Shown here: in pieces, positions 26,406-35,209 of the stretch
Position numbering within the stretch: the stretch's first letter is position 1
How the letters are laid out: every line of letters starts with the position of its first letter
Origin: Balneolaceae bacterium
Lineage (GTDB): Bacteria; Bacteroidota; Rhodothermia; Balneolales; Balneolaceae
DNA length: 64,000 nucleotides
Reading direction: 5' to 3'
Assembly: GCA_017643365.1 (NCBI GenBank)
Contig: JAEPNO010000003.1
Coordinates: forward strand, 1 to 64,000
Program-made: the position numbers and the translations under genes
Notes under the pieces: model-generated
What the model was told of the DNA's origin: nothing
What the model saw: only the letters and a program-made list of their open reading frames with translations
The model's database searches: none

Positions 26406-27292
26406 AGGTTCTTAGGATATTTCCCTTGCTCTACTAATGCTAAAATTTCTTGCTGAACGCGTGCTTTATCATCCGGGTAAGTCACGCCAAACCAGGTAGA
26501 TTTCGTTGCTTTTACAGGAATATCAATCCCTCGATCGATGAGTTCTTTTAATATCTGAGGGGCATAGAATTCGGATTTTAGCTCATGCTTATGATCTTTA
26601 TAAAATTGAACGAATAGTTCTTCCATTAACTCATAAACAGCAGGTGAAAATCCCATCAAATTCATACTTACGATAGTGTCGGCAGATAATTCCTGACCAC
26701 CATCATCGCGTACAGATATAATTTCCGATCCCTGTTTTTCGATTTGAGTATGCTCTTCAATTCCTTTCAAAAATCCATTTTCGATATCGCAAACCCCACG
26801 AGAAACACTTCCAAACTCAGATAATGTATCTGCTAGCTGATAGCCTACCATTCCTCCACCCAACGTTGCATCATCAATAGAATTTAACAGGCTATGCATT
26901 TGTTCGATGGCTTCAAATCCGTAGAAATCATCGGCATTAACCATACAAAACGGGGTATCAACTTCTTTTTTGGTTACCCAAAGTGCGTGCCCGGTTCCCC
27001 ATGGTTTTTCTCTGTTTGGAATTGGCGAGCAGCCGTCGGGAAGGTTATCTAACTCCTGATACACAAATCGTAAATCGATTTTGTCGGCAAATTTTCGTTT
27101 TGCAGAGTCCTCGAAATCTTCAGCAAACGCTTTTCTAATTACAAAAACTACGCGATCAAAACCGGATCGTATAGCATCGTACACGGTATAATCGAACAGT
27201 TGCTCTCCGGATGGCCCGAAAGTATCTACCTGTTTTAATCCTTTATATCGGCTACCAAGTCCGGCAGCAAGAATTACTAATGAGTTTGACAT
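26396..27292 (-). CDS. Sugar-1-phosphate nucleotidyltransferase
   Basis: A 298-residue enzyme with the NTP-transferase signature LVILAAGLGSRYKGLKQ (about 5-21) for nucleotide binding and the metal-binding Asp pair in FCMVNADDFYGFEA (about 114-127). It couples NTP (probably UTP) to a sugar-1-phosphate. The adjacent overlapping kinase gene suggests the substrate is GalNAc- or GlcNAc-1-phosphate, giving a UDP-sugar. It lacks the left-handed beta-helix of GlmU/GlgC, so it is a single-domain form. It follows the GH109-like gene by 11 bases. Confidence 0.82.
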   Translation of the reverse strand: MSNSLVILAAGLGSRYKGLKQVDTFGPSGEQLFDYTVYDAIRSGFDRVVFVIRKAFAEDFEDSAKRKFADKIDLRFVYQELDNLPDGCSPIPNREKPWGTGHALWVTKKEVDTPFCMVNADDFYGFEAIEQMHSLLNSIDDATLGGGMVGYQLADTLSEFGSVSRGVCDIENGFLKGIEEHTQIEKQGSEIISVRDDGGQELSADTIVSMNLMGFSPAVYELMEELFVQFYKDHKHELKSEFYAPQILKELIDRGIDIPVKATKSTWFGVTYPDDKARVQQEILALVEQGKYPKNLWS

Positions 27293-27303
27293 ATTGAATA
27301 ATT

Positions 27304-28653
27304 TTATAGGTCACCAAGACCAAAAATTGGTTTACGTGTTATCCATTTCCCTTCTGTAAAATCAGGAATTGGTTGAGGAGTTCCCCCCTCTTGTATCGAA
27401 ATTTCTGAAAGTGGTGTGATAGCTCGCATCACAGCGGCATCATACACATCTAACACTGGTTCCGTTGCTCTTCGAACGCTTTCAACAAAAGCCCGATCCA
27501 GGAAGAAATCCATTCCACCGTGACCACCACCAACGGCTTCCTCGCCGTACTTTTTCCACAATTCATGATCGTATTTATTAAACCAATCATCGCCAAAATC
27601 CCATCGATGAGAATCCGAAATACCTTCAACATGTACACGTTTGGTGTAATAATCGAATTCGGCCAGGCCATCTACCCCTTGAACTCTAAAGCCTAGTGAG
27701 TAAGGACGCGGTAAGTTTGTATCGTGGGTGATGATCATTGTTTCGCCACGCGCCGTTGTGATGGTTGATGTTACGATATCGCCCAATTTCCAGTCCACTT
27801 TAGTATAGGGATGATTCTCGCCACCGTCTGGGTGCTTTTTTGCAAAATGTTTTAGTGATCTGGCTTTGGTAGCGTGCGACGAAATCGAAACTAACCGATT
27901 TCCACGATTCATATCCATGTAGGTGGCTATTGGTCCTAAGCCATGAGTTGGATACAAATCACCGTTTCTATGTTCGGAGTGGGCGGTTCGCCAACGCGCT
28001 TCGCCATAACTTCCCTCACCGTAAATCAAACCGCCTTCGCCTTCGTTAAACTTTACGGCCCTTAAATCGTGCTGATATCCTCCTCTGAAATGAACCAACT
28101 CACCGAAAATATTATCTCTTACCATGTTTAATACGGCCATCACATCGCGACGATAACATACATTTTCGAGAAACATCAAGTGTGTTCCCGTTTGTTGATG
28201 CGTGTTCACTAAATCCCAACATTCGTCGACCGAAAAAGCGCCTGAGACCTCCGTTCCAACATACACTCCGGCTTCCATCGCTTCGATGCACATTGCTGTA
28301 TGCCAACGCCAATTTGTGGCAATTATCACCCCGTCGAGATCCTCTTTTGCGAGCATGTCTACGTACGAATATTCGTTGGCTGAATACACAGTTGGAGTTG
28401 CTTTATCTCGATCCGCAAACATCGCTAAGGTTTTCTCAACGGCATCGGGATCGATATCACAAAAGGCCGGGCATTCTACACCATCGGTTGCTAAAATATT
28501 ATTCACGTGATTTCTTCCACGCAGCCCGGTTCCGATAAATCCTATTCTTACTGTATCTGATTTTCGGGTTTTTGCTTTCAGGATAGCCGGAGCTCCAATT
28601 ACTGTTCCAAGAGTTGCTACAGTGCCGGTTTTAACAAAGGTTTTTCGATCCAT
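27304..28653 (-). CDS. GH109-like NAD-dependent glycosidase (Gfo/Idh/MocA fold)
   Basis: A 449-residue protein. The N-terminus (MDRKTFVKTGTVATLGTVIG) resembles a Tat signal peptide but has RK rather than RR. A Rossmann motif IGFIGTGLRGRNHVNN (about 37-52) binds NAD. The family-specific stretches GGYQHDLR, EARWRTAHSEHRNGDLYPTH and GLGP are those of GH109 alpha-N-acetylgalactosaminidases, which use NAD in a redox elimination mechanism. It would release GalNAc from glycans in the periplasm. The flanking Na+ symporter, kinase and nucleotidyltransferase fit a salvage route for that sugar. A plain dehydrogenase is the alternative. Confidence 0.82.
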   Translation of the reverse strand: MDRKTFVKTGTVATLGTVIGAPAILKAKTRKSDTVRIGFIGTGLRGRNHVNNILATDGVECPAFCDIDPDAVEKTLAMFADRDKATPTVYSANEYSYVDMLAKEDLDGVIIATNWRWHTAMCIEAMEAGVYVGTEVSGAFSVDECWDLVNTHQQTGTHLMFLENVCYRRDVMAVLNMVRDNIFGELVHFRGGYQHDLRAVKFNEGEGGLIYGEGSYGEARWRTAHSEHRNGDLYPTHGLGPIATYMDMNRGNRLVSISSHATKARSLKHFAKKHPDGGENHPYTKVDWKLGDIVTSTITTARGETMIITHDTNLPRPYSLGFRVQGVDGLAEFDYYTKRVHVEGISDSHRWDFGDDWFNKYDHELWKKYGEEAVGGGHGGMDFFLDRAFVESVRRATEPVLDVYDAAVMRAITPLSEISIQEGGTPQPIPDFTEGKWITRKPIFGLGDL

Positions 28654-28668
28654 GTTGATTAAGTCTAA

Positions 28669-30471
28669 TTATTCGAAATTCATTTTTGGCCACGTTCGCA
28701 GCATGAAGTAAATACACAGCCCGAAAATGCCTCCAAAAATCTGTCCCATTCCCCAATCGCCATACACAAAATAGCCTATCGAGAATAGTGCTGAGTAGAT
28801 TCCAATACTGCCTAAAAATACATTTAACAAACTCACTGGTAGATCCCATGATGCATTTTCTAGCTCAATTTCTTCACCCACTTCGCGAGCGTGAGTGGTT
28901 ACTCGCTTCCAGCCCGGGCCGCCTGGATGAACTTTTTTATAGAAGCCGAACAGCACTTCCATCGACTCCGGCTTAGTTGCATAGGTTGCAATTATCCAAA
29001 CAAGAGTAGTAACAAAAACTGCTATAAGTAATTTTACTGTTGCTCCATCGATTAATGATGTTGATACAGATTCATCGGGTACCCAAAAAACGAGTACAAC
29101 CGCAACAACGGTTGCAGAGACCATCGCTGCGATTTCTGTCCATGCATTTATTCGCCACCAAAACCAGCGAAGCAGATAAATGGCTCCTGAGCCGGCTCCT
29201 GAAAGGAGTAAAATATTAAATGCCTGACTTGCATTTTCTAACACGGTTAACGCGAGTATAGCGGAAAAAACCATCAGCCCAACGGTGGCTATTCGGCCTG
29301 TTTTAACCAGTTCCTTTTCGGTTGCTTCGGGACGAATAAATCGGCCGTAAAAGTCGCTAACTAAATATGAAGCTCCCCAATTTAGATGGGTACTTATGGT
29401 TGACATAAAAGCTGCAATCAACGAAGCCACAACTAAGCCGAGCCAACCGGGACCTAGTTTAGTGAGCATTACGGGATACGCGATGTCGTGCCCGAGATAT
29501 TGATCTGCTATATTTGGAAATTCTTGTTTGATGCTCATTAAGTCCGGATAAAGCACTAACGAACCTAACGCTACAATGATCCACGGCCATGGACGAAGTG
29601 CGTAATGAGCTACATTAAACAGTAAGGTTGCTCCCATCGCGTTTTTCTCGTCTTTAGCAGCCAGCATGCGTTGTGCGATATAACCACCGCCGCCGGGTTC
29701 CGATCCGGGATACCACACCGCCCACCATTGCACAGCAATTGGAATAATAAATAAGCTGATGAGAATTGACGGGTTAGATACATCAGGCATAAAACTGATT
29801 TTATCAATCACATTTGGGTGGGTAATTAAATTTGAAAGGCTACCAATTTCGGGTTCTTGAATTACAACATATGCCGCATAAACTGCCCCAAACATTGAGA
29901 TGCCAAATTGAAAAAAATCAGCCCAGATTACTCCTTTTATGCCACCTAGCGCTGAATAAAACACAACAATAATTGATAAAGAGATCACAATAGTTATGGG
30001 CTGCAACCCGAACATTATGGACCCAATTTTGATTGCCGCTAACGTAACTGTTCCCATAATTAAGCAATTGAACAGTACGCCTAAATACAATGCTCTAAAT
30101 CCCCTAAGAAAAGAAGCCGCCTTGCCGCCATAACGCAACTCGTACATACCTAAATCAGTGGTTAGGTCAGATCTACGCCAAAGTTTCGCATAAATAAAAA
30201 CTGTTACCATTCCCGTAATTAGAAATGCCCACCATGCCCAGTTATTTGCTACGCCATTTTCGCGAACGAGACCGGTTACCAAATTGGGGGTATCAGCAGA
30301 AAAGGTTGTTGCTACCATCGAAATACCCAGCAACCACCAAGGCATGCTTCTGCCGCCTAGAAAAAATTCGTTCGCACTTTTACCGGCTGATTTAGAAGCC
30401 CACCAGCCTATTATCAAAAGAAACGCAAAGAAAAGAAGGATGATCCCCCAATCGATGGAAGATAAAATCAT
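28669..30471 (-). CDS. SSS-family sodium:solute symporter
   Basis: A 600-residue inner-membrane protein with about 13-14 hydrophobic helices. The start (IDWGIILLFFAFLLIIGWWA), the ASKSAGKSANEFFLGGRSMP loop and GISMVATTFSADTPNLVTG are the signature of the sodium:solute symporter superfamily (sugar/acetate/proline type). It is longer than the usual 500-550 because of an extra C-terminal part (about 510-600). It lies 15 bases upstream of the GH109-like gene and is the first gene of the apparent salvage operon, so the amino sugar released there is its probable substrate. Confidence 0.88.
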   Translation of the reverse strand: MILSSIDWGIILLFFAFLLIIGWWASKSAGKSANEFFLGGRSMPWWLLGISMVATTFSADTPNLVTGLVRENGVANNWAWWAFLITGMVTVFIYAKLWRRSDLTTDLGMYELRYGGKAASFLRGFRALYLGVLFNCLIMGTVTLAAIKIGSIMFGLQPITIVISLSIIVVFYSALGGIKGVIWADFFQFGISMFGAVYAAYVVIQEPEIGSLSNLITHPNVIDKISFMPDVSNPSILISLFIIPIAVQWWAVWYPGSEPGGGGYIAQRMLAAKDEKNAMGATLLFNVAHYALRPWPWIIVALGSLVLYPDLMSIKQEFPNIADQYLGHDIAYPVMLTKLGPGWLGLVVASLIAAFMSTISTHLNWGASYLVSDFYGRFIRPEATEKELVKTGRIATVGLMVFSAILALTVLENASQAFNILLLSGAGSGAIYLLRWFWWRINAWTEIAAMVSATVVAVVLVFWVPDESVSTSLIDGATVKLLIAVFVTTLVWIIATYATKPESMEVLFGFYKKVHPGGPGWKRVTTHAREVGEEIELENASWDLPVSLLNVFLGSIGIYSALFSIGYFVYGDWGMGQIFGGIFGLCIYFMLRTWPKMNFE

Positions 30472-30579
30472 AATACCCGATTAATTAATGCGAAGGAATA
30501 TGGCAGGAAGAAAATTAAAAGGAAAGATAAGATTTGAAAATGACGCCCCGTAAATGAATCACAAATCAGGCTGTTAAAA

Positions 30580-31104
30580 TCAGCGGTTAGATTCTATTTC
30601 TGCTAATGATTTCGTTATCCCCTTTTTTATTCCGGGACTTAAAGAATTCAAGTATTGAGGTTGTGTAATTGCTTCAAGTTCGTTGCGTAAATCGGGATAT
30701 TTCCGCACCATGGCTAAGATATTTTCGAAAGCTACATACCTTACCGATGGCTGTTTGCCCACCGACTCCCAAATGGAAACACTGATATCATAAAGTACAC
30801 TTTCTTGATCTTCGCTTAGCTCCGCCTTTTGTAACAATTTCATCAATTCCCGTTGGTGGCCATCCTCCTTTTTTGGCAAAACTTGTAGAATCCGATCTAT
30901 GTATGGGATTAATTGTGCATCGTTTTTATCCACCGCAGATCGGATCACCCAAGCCGCTCTCCAACACATTGGTGGTTTATCGGTTAAACAAATCGGTAAA
31001 ATTTGTTCGATTAATTCAGGGTGATCTTGGATTGCTTGTACAGCTTTCGTCTTAAAGTATTTGGAAAGCAGTAATTCCAAAGGTGGTTGATCCGACATAT
31101 GCAC
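30580..31104 (-). CDS. Small HEAT-repeat-like protein
   Basis: A 174-residue soluble, all-helical protein. Repeated helix pairs such as CWRAAWVIRSAVDKNDAQLI and PSVRYVAFENILAMVRKYPD have the Arg/Asp pattern of HEAT repeats. No catalytic motif or signal peptide. The first Met (MHMSD) and third residue Met are both possible starts. It is monocistronic: a terminator lies upstream (31182-31209) and the symporter operon starts about 110 bases downstream. Likely a protein-binding scaffold. The partner is unknown. Confidence 0.6.
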   Translation of the reverse strand: MHMSDQPPLELLLSKYFKTKAVQAIQDHPELIEQILPICLTDKPPMCWRAAWVIRSAVDKNDAQLIPYIDRILQVLPKKEDGHQRELMKLLQKAELSEDQESVLYDISVSIWESVGKQPSVRYVAFENILAMVRKYPDLRNELEAITQPQYLNSLSPGIKKGITKSLAEIESNR

Positions 31105-31181
31105 GATATTCAGTTATTGATCAATAAAACGGATTTATGCTTAAGATAAAACGATCAGCTATCAAGACTTGGCAAAAATAA

Positions 31182-31209
31182 AAAAGCCTTACTTTCCAGT
31201 AAGGCTTTT
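31182..31209 (-). terminator. Rho-independent terminator of the motor operon
   Basis: AAAAGCCTTACT pairs with AGTAAGGCTTTT over a 4-base loop, a perfect 12-bp stem with a T run on the minus strand (TTTTTATTTT). It lies about 75 bases beyond the small gene at 31285 and would end the operon that begins near 39.6 kb. Confidence 0.82.
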
Positions 31210-31284
31210 GGGGTCATCTATCAATATGGCTCGCACAATCAAAAAAGCGAGCCGGGGGGGTATCTGGGTTCTCTAAAAAATCGT

Positions 31285-31443
31285 TTACGGTTGTTCTTTC
31301 AGATCATCAATACAATCAACCGAATTCAGCAAATCAGAAACCATTGTTCTAATTCCGTTATAGATATAAAACTTCGCCTCTGGATATTCTTCTAATAACA
31401 TCTCTAGCTGCATCATAATATTTCGAATGTCTCTTTCCATCAT
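31285..31443 (-). CDS. Small 52-residue acidic helical protein
   Basis: An ATG at 31443 preceded by GAGAGGG about 7 bases upstream, a clear ribosome-binding site, opens a 52-codon frame (MMERDIRNIMMQLEMLLEEY... ending LKEQP). Met1 and Met2 are both possible starts. The product is a soluble amphipathic helix pair, rich in Glu and Met, with one Cys, and no signal peptide. It lies 87 bases downstream of the SusC-like gene on the same strand and before the shared terminator, so it is probably part of the motor operon. Unknown family. The ribosome-binding site is the main support. Confidence 0.5.
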   Translation of the reverse strand: MMERDIRNIMMQLEMLLEEYPEAKFYIYNGIRTMVSDLLNSVDCIDDLKEQP

Positions 31444-31530
31444 CTGGCCCTCTCAGTAATTGTGTTACTTCTACCGTACCTCTTATTTATCGGTCGAATT
31501 CTGCAATATTAAATACAACTAACGTGCCAG

Positions 31531-34458
31531 TTATATTTTTACACGAAGTGAGCCTCCGAATCTTCGCGCACCTGGACCGGTTAAGTAATCAAATCCTAAG
31601 TTGTTAACCCCTGCCCCATTCGAATTTACATTAGGATCGAAGCCTGTTCCTTCCGGAATATTGTACATTTTCAGAAAGGCATTTTCTACCGAAAAGGAAA
31701 TAATTACCTCTTTTAAACCGGTTTTTTGTATCCAGTTTTGCGGAATTTGATATGAAAAGCCAATGTGTGCAATCCGTAAATGAGTCATGTCGTACACTCT
31801 TAACTCATCCGGACCGAACCCTAGATTATTGAAATAATATTGTTGTTTACTTATTTCGATTTCGTTTGGTGAGCCATCAAATTGCACTCCATCGATTACA
31901 AAGGTTTCATCTCTATCAAGTGTTGAGCTTACCAAACCCCTACCAATTAACGACCCAATCCAAGCGCTGTACATGTCGCCACCTTGTTGATAATCCACTT
32001 GCAGCGTTACAGTAAAATTTTTGTAATCAAATTGTTGAAGTACAGCTAGATTCCAATCAGGCACCGGGTTCCCTATAATTGAATTTTGATCGGTTATGTA
32101 ATTCCCGTTTCCATCAATAATAGGTGTTCCTATTGGCACGCTTCGCATATTTGGATCAGCTTGCTGGATTTCGCGAGTTACTCGCAAAATAGTACTACCA
32201 TACATGCTCATATAAGGCTCATTAATTTGTGCCAAATTCCCTCTAAAACCCTGGCTCTGCCCTAACTGAATAGCATTAAAGGTACCTGTGTATTCTTTAA
32301 CATCGGCTTTAGAAGTGCTGAAATTTGACGTTATTTGCCAGTTTACTTTGCCCTGAAGAGGTATGATTTTGGCCTGTGCGTCTAATCCTTCTACTTCCAT
32401 TTCAAGGAGATTATCTAAAATGGAGCTATATCCTAAACTAGGATTTACAGCAATTCTGGAGATTAAATCGGTATGAGTTCGATTGTAATATTTAACCGAC
32501 AATAAAATGCGATTATTTAATAATCCGATGGTTGAAGCCCATTGTTTTTCTATGGATCGTTCTGGCTTTAAATCTTCATTAAAACCAACACTTGCACGAT
32601 CTTGAACAAGTATTTCCAGTTCGGTTAAGATTGATCTCCCCGAGGTTAGATAAGAGTAGGAAATATCGAAGTAGCTGAATAATTCGGAGTTGGTTGATAG
32701 CAAATTTGTTGGTGTAATTCCAAGCGATACCGACGGGTAGGTAGCTTCCATATCCTGTTGATTTAAAGATTGGTTCCATTGCTTTCGTAAGCCTATTGAG
32801 CCATACACCCATTCATCGAAATTGAGATCAAATGTTCCAAAAGCTCCGACAGAACGCCTCTCAAATTCGCGTTCCATCAATTCGCTTGTAAATGAGTTTG
32901 TTGAACTTTGAACTCGAAAATTATCATGTTCAAATACCCCAAACCTCATGATATCAGTACTTTCAAGGCCTTTTTCATCAATATTTTCACTTATATAATG
33001 AGCTCCTAAATTAATCTCTGATTTCAATCTTTCAGAAAAATCAGGGCGGATAGTGGCCATTGCAAAATTATCAAGCAGTGTTCTGTCAACTTCTATTGTT
33101 TGATATAAGCCAAGAGTATAAGGGAAATTAAAGGTGCCATTTGGATTGAGTTTATACTCCTGATTCTCGTCATAACTATCAAAAGTATATTTGTAGAAAA
33201 ATTCGAATTGATTTGATGGTTTAAAAGTAAGTGCTGTTTTTCCGAGAATTCTATTTGTCTCGTTGGTTGTTGAAGCACTATTTGCAAGCCATTTAGGGTG
33301 TATTATATCTGGGCGATAATAAAGGAATCCATCATTATCGGGGTTTATACTTGGCAAATCTAAATCGATAGACCGCGGCGTAAAAAACAGATACGTGAAA
33401 GCGCCGGTTGTAGCTCCGCCTTCTACCACGCCACTCCCGCTCCCCGCCGATTGTGGTGGCATTTTAACATCAGTGAACAAAAATTGAACGCTTGAGTTGC
33501 CACTTACTTTATTTGTTATTTGATAACTTGCAGACGTACCAAAACTGTTTTTAAGTGTTGAGTTGTTAGGGGTAAAACCGTCTTCTTGATTTCCTGAGTA
33601 GTTAAAACTCCATGTGGTTTTACCTTTTTTGTAATTCACATCGATGAAAGAGCGGGTTGCTATCCCATTTCTGAAATACGATTCAATGGGTGTGTTTTTG
33701 GCTTCATATCGATAAACCTGCGTTGAATAATCCGGCGCATCATTTGAAGTAAAATTGTAATAGCCATAAGGATGATCTACCAGAACAGTGCCGTCATCAT
33801 CTAGACCATTGTAATTAGATGGGAAGTTTGCCGGGTCTTGGCTATCAAACGGAGCACCCCATGTACTATAAAATGCTCCATATTGTCCATTAAACCCTAT
33901 CCCATATTTATTTTGATAATCGGGCATGCTCGATATCGAAATTGAGTAAACACTTTGATCAATGTTGATCTCCAATCCCTCATTAAACTGCTCCCTTGCA
34001 CTTCTGATGGTGTTTATTTCAATTACACCATTCGTAGCTTCTTCTCCATAAATAATTGTGCCTTCCAATGAACTAAGTACACGAACATTGATAATTTCGG
34101 ATGGATGGATGTCGAAAGATCGATTAGGAGTAACTAGCGTGCCTCCGCCATTAAAAGCTGTACTGTTAAAGTTACTAGCTCCATCAAAACGAATTCCATC
34201 AATAATGATAAGTGGATCGCTTGCCGCATTTAAGCTCGAATAACTACGAATAACGGCATTCGTTCCAGTTCCCGAAACTCCGCCTGTTGATGTAATTTTT
34301 AACCCGGGAGCAAGCCCTGACAAGACTCTTAGGAAATCGGCCTGAGTTACAGCTTTTGAAGTAATGATATTTGTTGAATCAGGGCTTGTTTGAGATTTTA
34401 CCTGATTTATTCCGAAAAAGAGAAGTAAGAGCGACAGTAGAAGTTTTTTCATAGGCAT
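31531..34458 (-). CDS. SusC-like TonB-dependent outer-membrane receptor, no SusD partner
   Basis: A 975-residue protein: signal peptide (LLLSLLLLFFGINQVKSQ), a plug domain from about 30 to 155 (VLSGLAPGLKITSTGGVSGT, DPLIIIDGIRFDG, VRVLSSLEGTIIYGEEATNG), then a large beta-barrel ending in GARRFGGSLRVKI, with the terminal hydrophobic strand of outer-membrane barrels. The plug motifs match SusC/RagA proteins, but the usual N-terminal carboxypeptidase-regulatory domain is missing and no SusD gene follows. It lies 45 bases downstream of motB on the same strand, so it appears to be part of the motor operon rather than of a sugar-uptake locus. Confidence 0.82.
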   Translation of the reverse strand: MPMKKLLLSLLLLFFGINQVKSQTSPDSTNIITSKAVTQADFLRVLSGLAPGLKITSTGGVSGTGTNAVIRSYSSLNAASDPLIIIDGIRFDGASNFNSTAFNGGGTLVTPNRSFDIHPSEIINVRVLSSLEGTIIYGEEATNGVIEINTIRSAREQFNEGLEINIDQSVYSISISSMPDYQNKYGIGFNGQYGAFYSTWGAPFDSQDPANFPSNYNGLDDDGTVLVDHPYGYYNFTSNDAPDYSTQVYRYEAKNTPIESYFRNGIATRSFIDVNYKKGKTTWSFNYSGNQEDGFTPNNSTLKNSFGTSASYQITNKVSGNSSVQFLFTDVKMPPQSAGSGSGVVEGGATTGAFTYLFFTPRSIDLDLPSINPDNDGFLYYRPDIIHPKWLANSASTTNETNRILGKTALTFKPSNQFEFFYKYTFDSYDENQEYKLNPNGTFNFPYTLGLYQTIEVDRTLLDNFAMATIRPDFSERLKSEINLGAHYISENIDEKGLESTDIMRFGVFEHDNFRVQSSTNSFTSELMEREFERRSVGAFGTFDLNFDEWVYGSIGLRKQWNQSLNQQDMEATYPSVSLGITPTNLLSTNSELFSYFDISYSYLTSGRSILTELEILVQDRASVGFNEDLKPERSIEKQWASTIGLLNNRILLSVKYYNRTHTDLISRIAVNPSLGYSSILDNLLEMEVEGLDAQAKIIPLQGKVNWQITSNFSTSKADVKEYTGTFNAIQLGQSQGFRGNLAQINEPYMSMYGSTILRVTREIQQADPNMRSVPIGTPIIDGNGNYITDQNSIIGNPVPDWNLAVLQQFDYKNFTVTLQVDYQQGGDMYSAWIGSLIGRGLVSSTLDRDETFVIDGVQFDGSPNEIEISKQQYYFNNLGFGPDELRVYDMTHLRIAHIGFSYQIPQNWIQKTGLKEVIISFSVENAFLKMYNIPEGTGFDPNVNSNGAGVNNLGFDYLTGPGARRFGGSLRVKI

Positions 34459-34503
34459 TTTAGCTTCAATAACTGAAGCGACGACAGTTTAGTGCCTTGA
34501 AAA

Positions 34504-35196
34504 TTAGTTAGATGCTACTTGATAATAAATACGTACAACAATTCTTCTATTCAATGCTCTGTTTTCGATGATATTTCTACCTTCTTCATCCACATGAGGA
34601 ACTACCGGCTTCGTATCTGCATATCCTGAGGCTTTTAATCTTTCAGCTTCAATACCTTCTTCAATAAAGTATTTTACTACACCTGATGCTCTTGCAACAG
34701 AAAGCTCCCAGTTTGATGGGTAGATGGGAGTATTGATGGGTACATTATCGGTATGACCTTCTACATCCACATTGAACTTATAGAAATCCAGTTCGTTCAT
34801 TGCCTGTGTAACTTTATCGATAATTACCTGTCCGGTGGGTAGTAACTCAGCTTCACCTGATTGGTAAAACGAACTACTGGAGAAGTATAATTTGATACCG
34901 TCACGATCGAGGGTAATATCAACTAAGCCTTGAGTTTTTTCAACGGCTAGTAACGAATCCAAATCTGCTTTTACTTCAGCAAGAGGGGTACGAACATCTT
35001 CTTGTTTCGAAATTTCTGATCGTAAACCTTGCTTCATTTGCTCCCAGAGATTTAAATCTACATATGACACAGCTATCAGCATTGCAAAAAAAGCAAGTAA
35101 CAAGGTAATCATATCACTATAAGTGAGTAACCATTCCTGATCCTCAACATGCTCTTCCTTTATATCAGAATTTCCGCCGTATTCGCGTTTAATCAC
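34504..35196 (-). CDS. motB: MotB-like stator protein with OmpA-type peptidoglycan-binding domain
   Basis: A 230-residue protein: a cytoplasmic N-tail, one membrane helix starting WLLTYSDMITLLLAFFAMLI with the ion-carrying Asp at residue 28, a linker (about 55-90) including a plug-like helix, and an OmpA/MotB domain (about 100-225) with VEGHTDNVPI, SNWELSVARA and NRRIVVRIYY. All essential MotB residues (Asp in the pore, peptidoglycan-binding Asp/Arg) are present. Length is short of E. coli MotB (308). It follows motA by 13 bases. With MotA it should form an ion-driven 5:2 stator anchored to peptidoglycan. Ion specificity cannot be told. Confidence 0.9.
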   Translation of the reverse strand: MIKREYGGNSDIKEEHVEDQEWLLTYSDMITLLLAFFAMLIAVSYVDLNLWEQMKQGLRSEISKQEDVRTPLAEVKADLDSLLAVEKTQGLVDITLDRDGIKLYFSSSSFYQSGEAELLPTGQVIIDKVTQAMNELDFYKFNVDVEGHTDNVPINTPIYPSNWELSVARASGVVKYFIEEGIEAERLKASGYADTKPVVPHVDEEGRNIIENRALNRRIVVRIYYQVASN

Positions 35197-35209
35197 CGGA
35201 AGCCTCCTG

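Noticed and set aside
31531-34458. Polysaccharide utilisation locus
   Set aside because: There is no SusD, no glycoside hydrolase and no sugar sensor beside the SusC-like gene.
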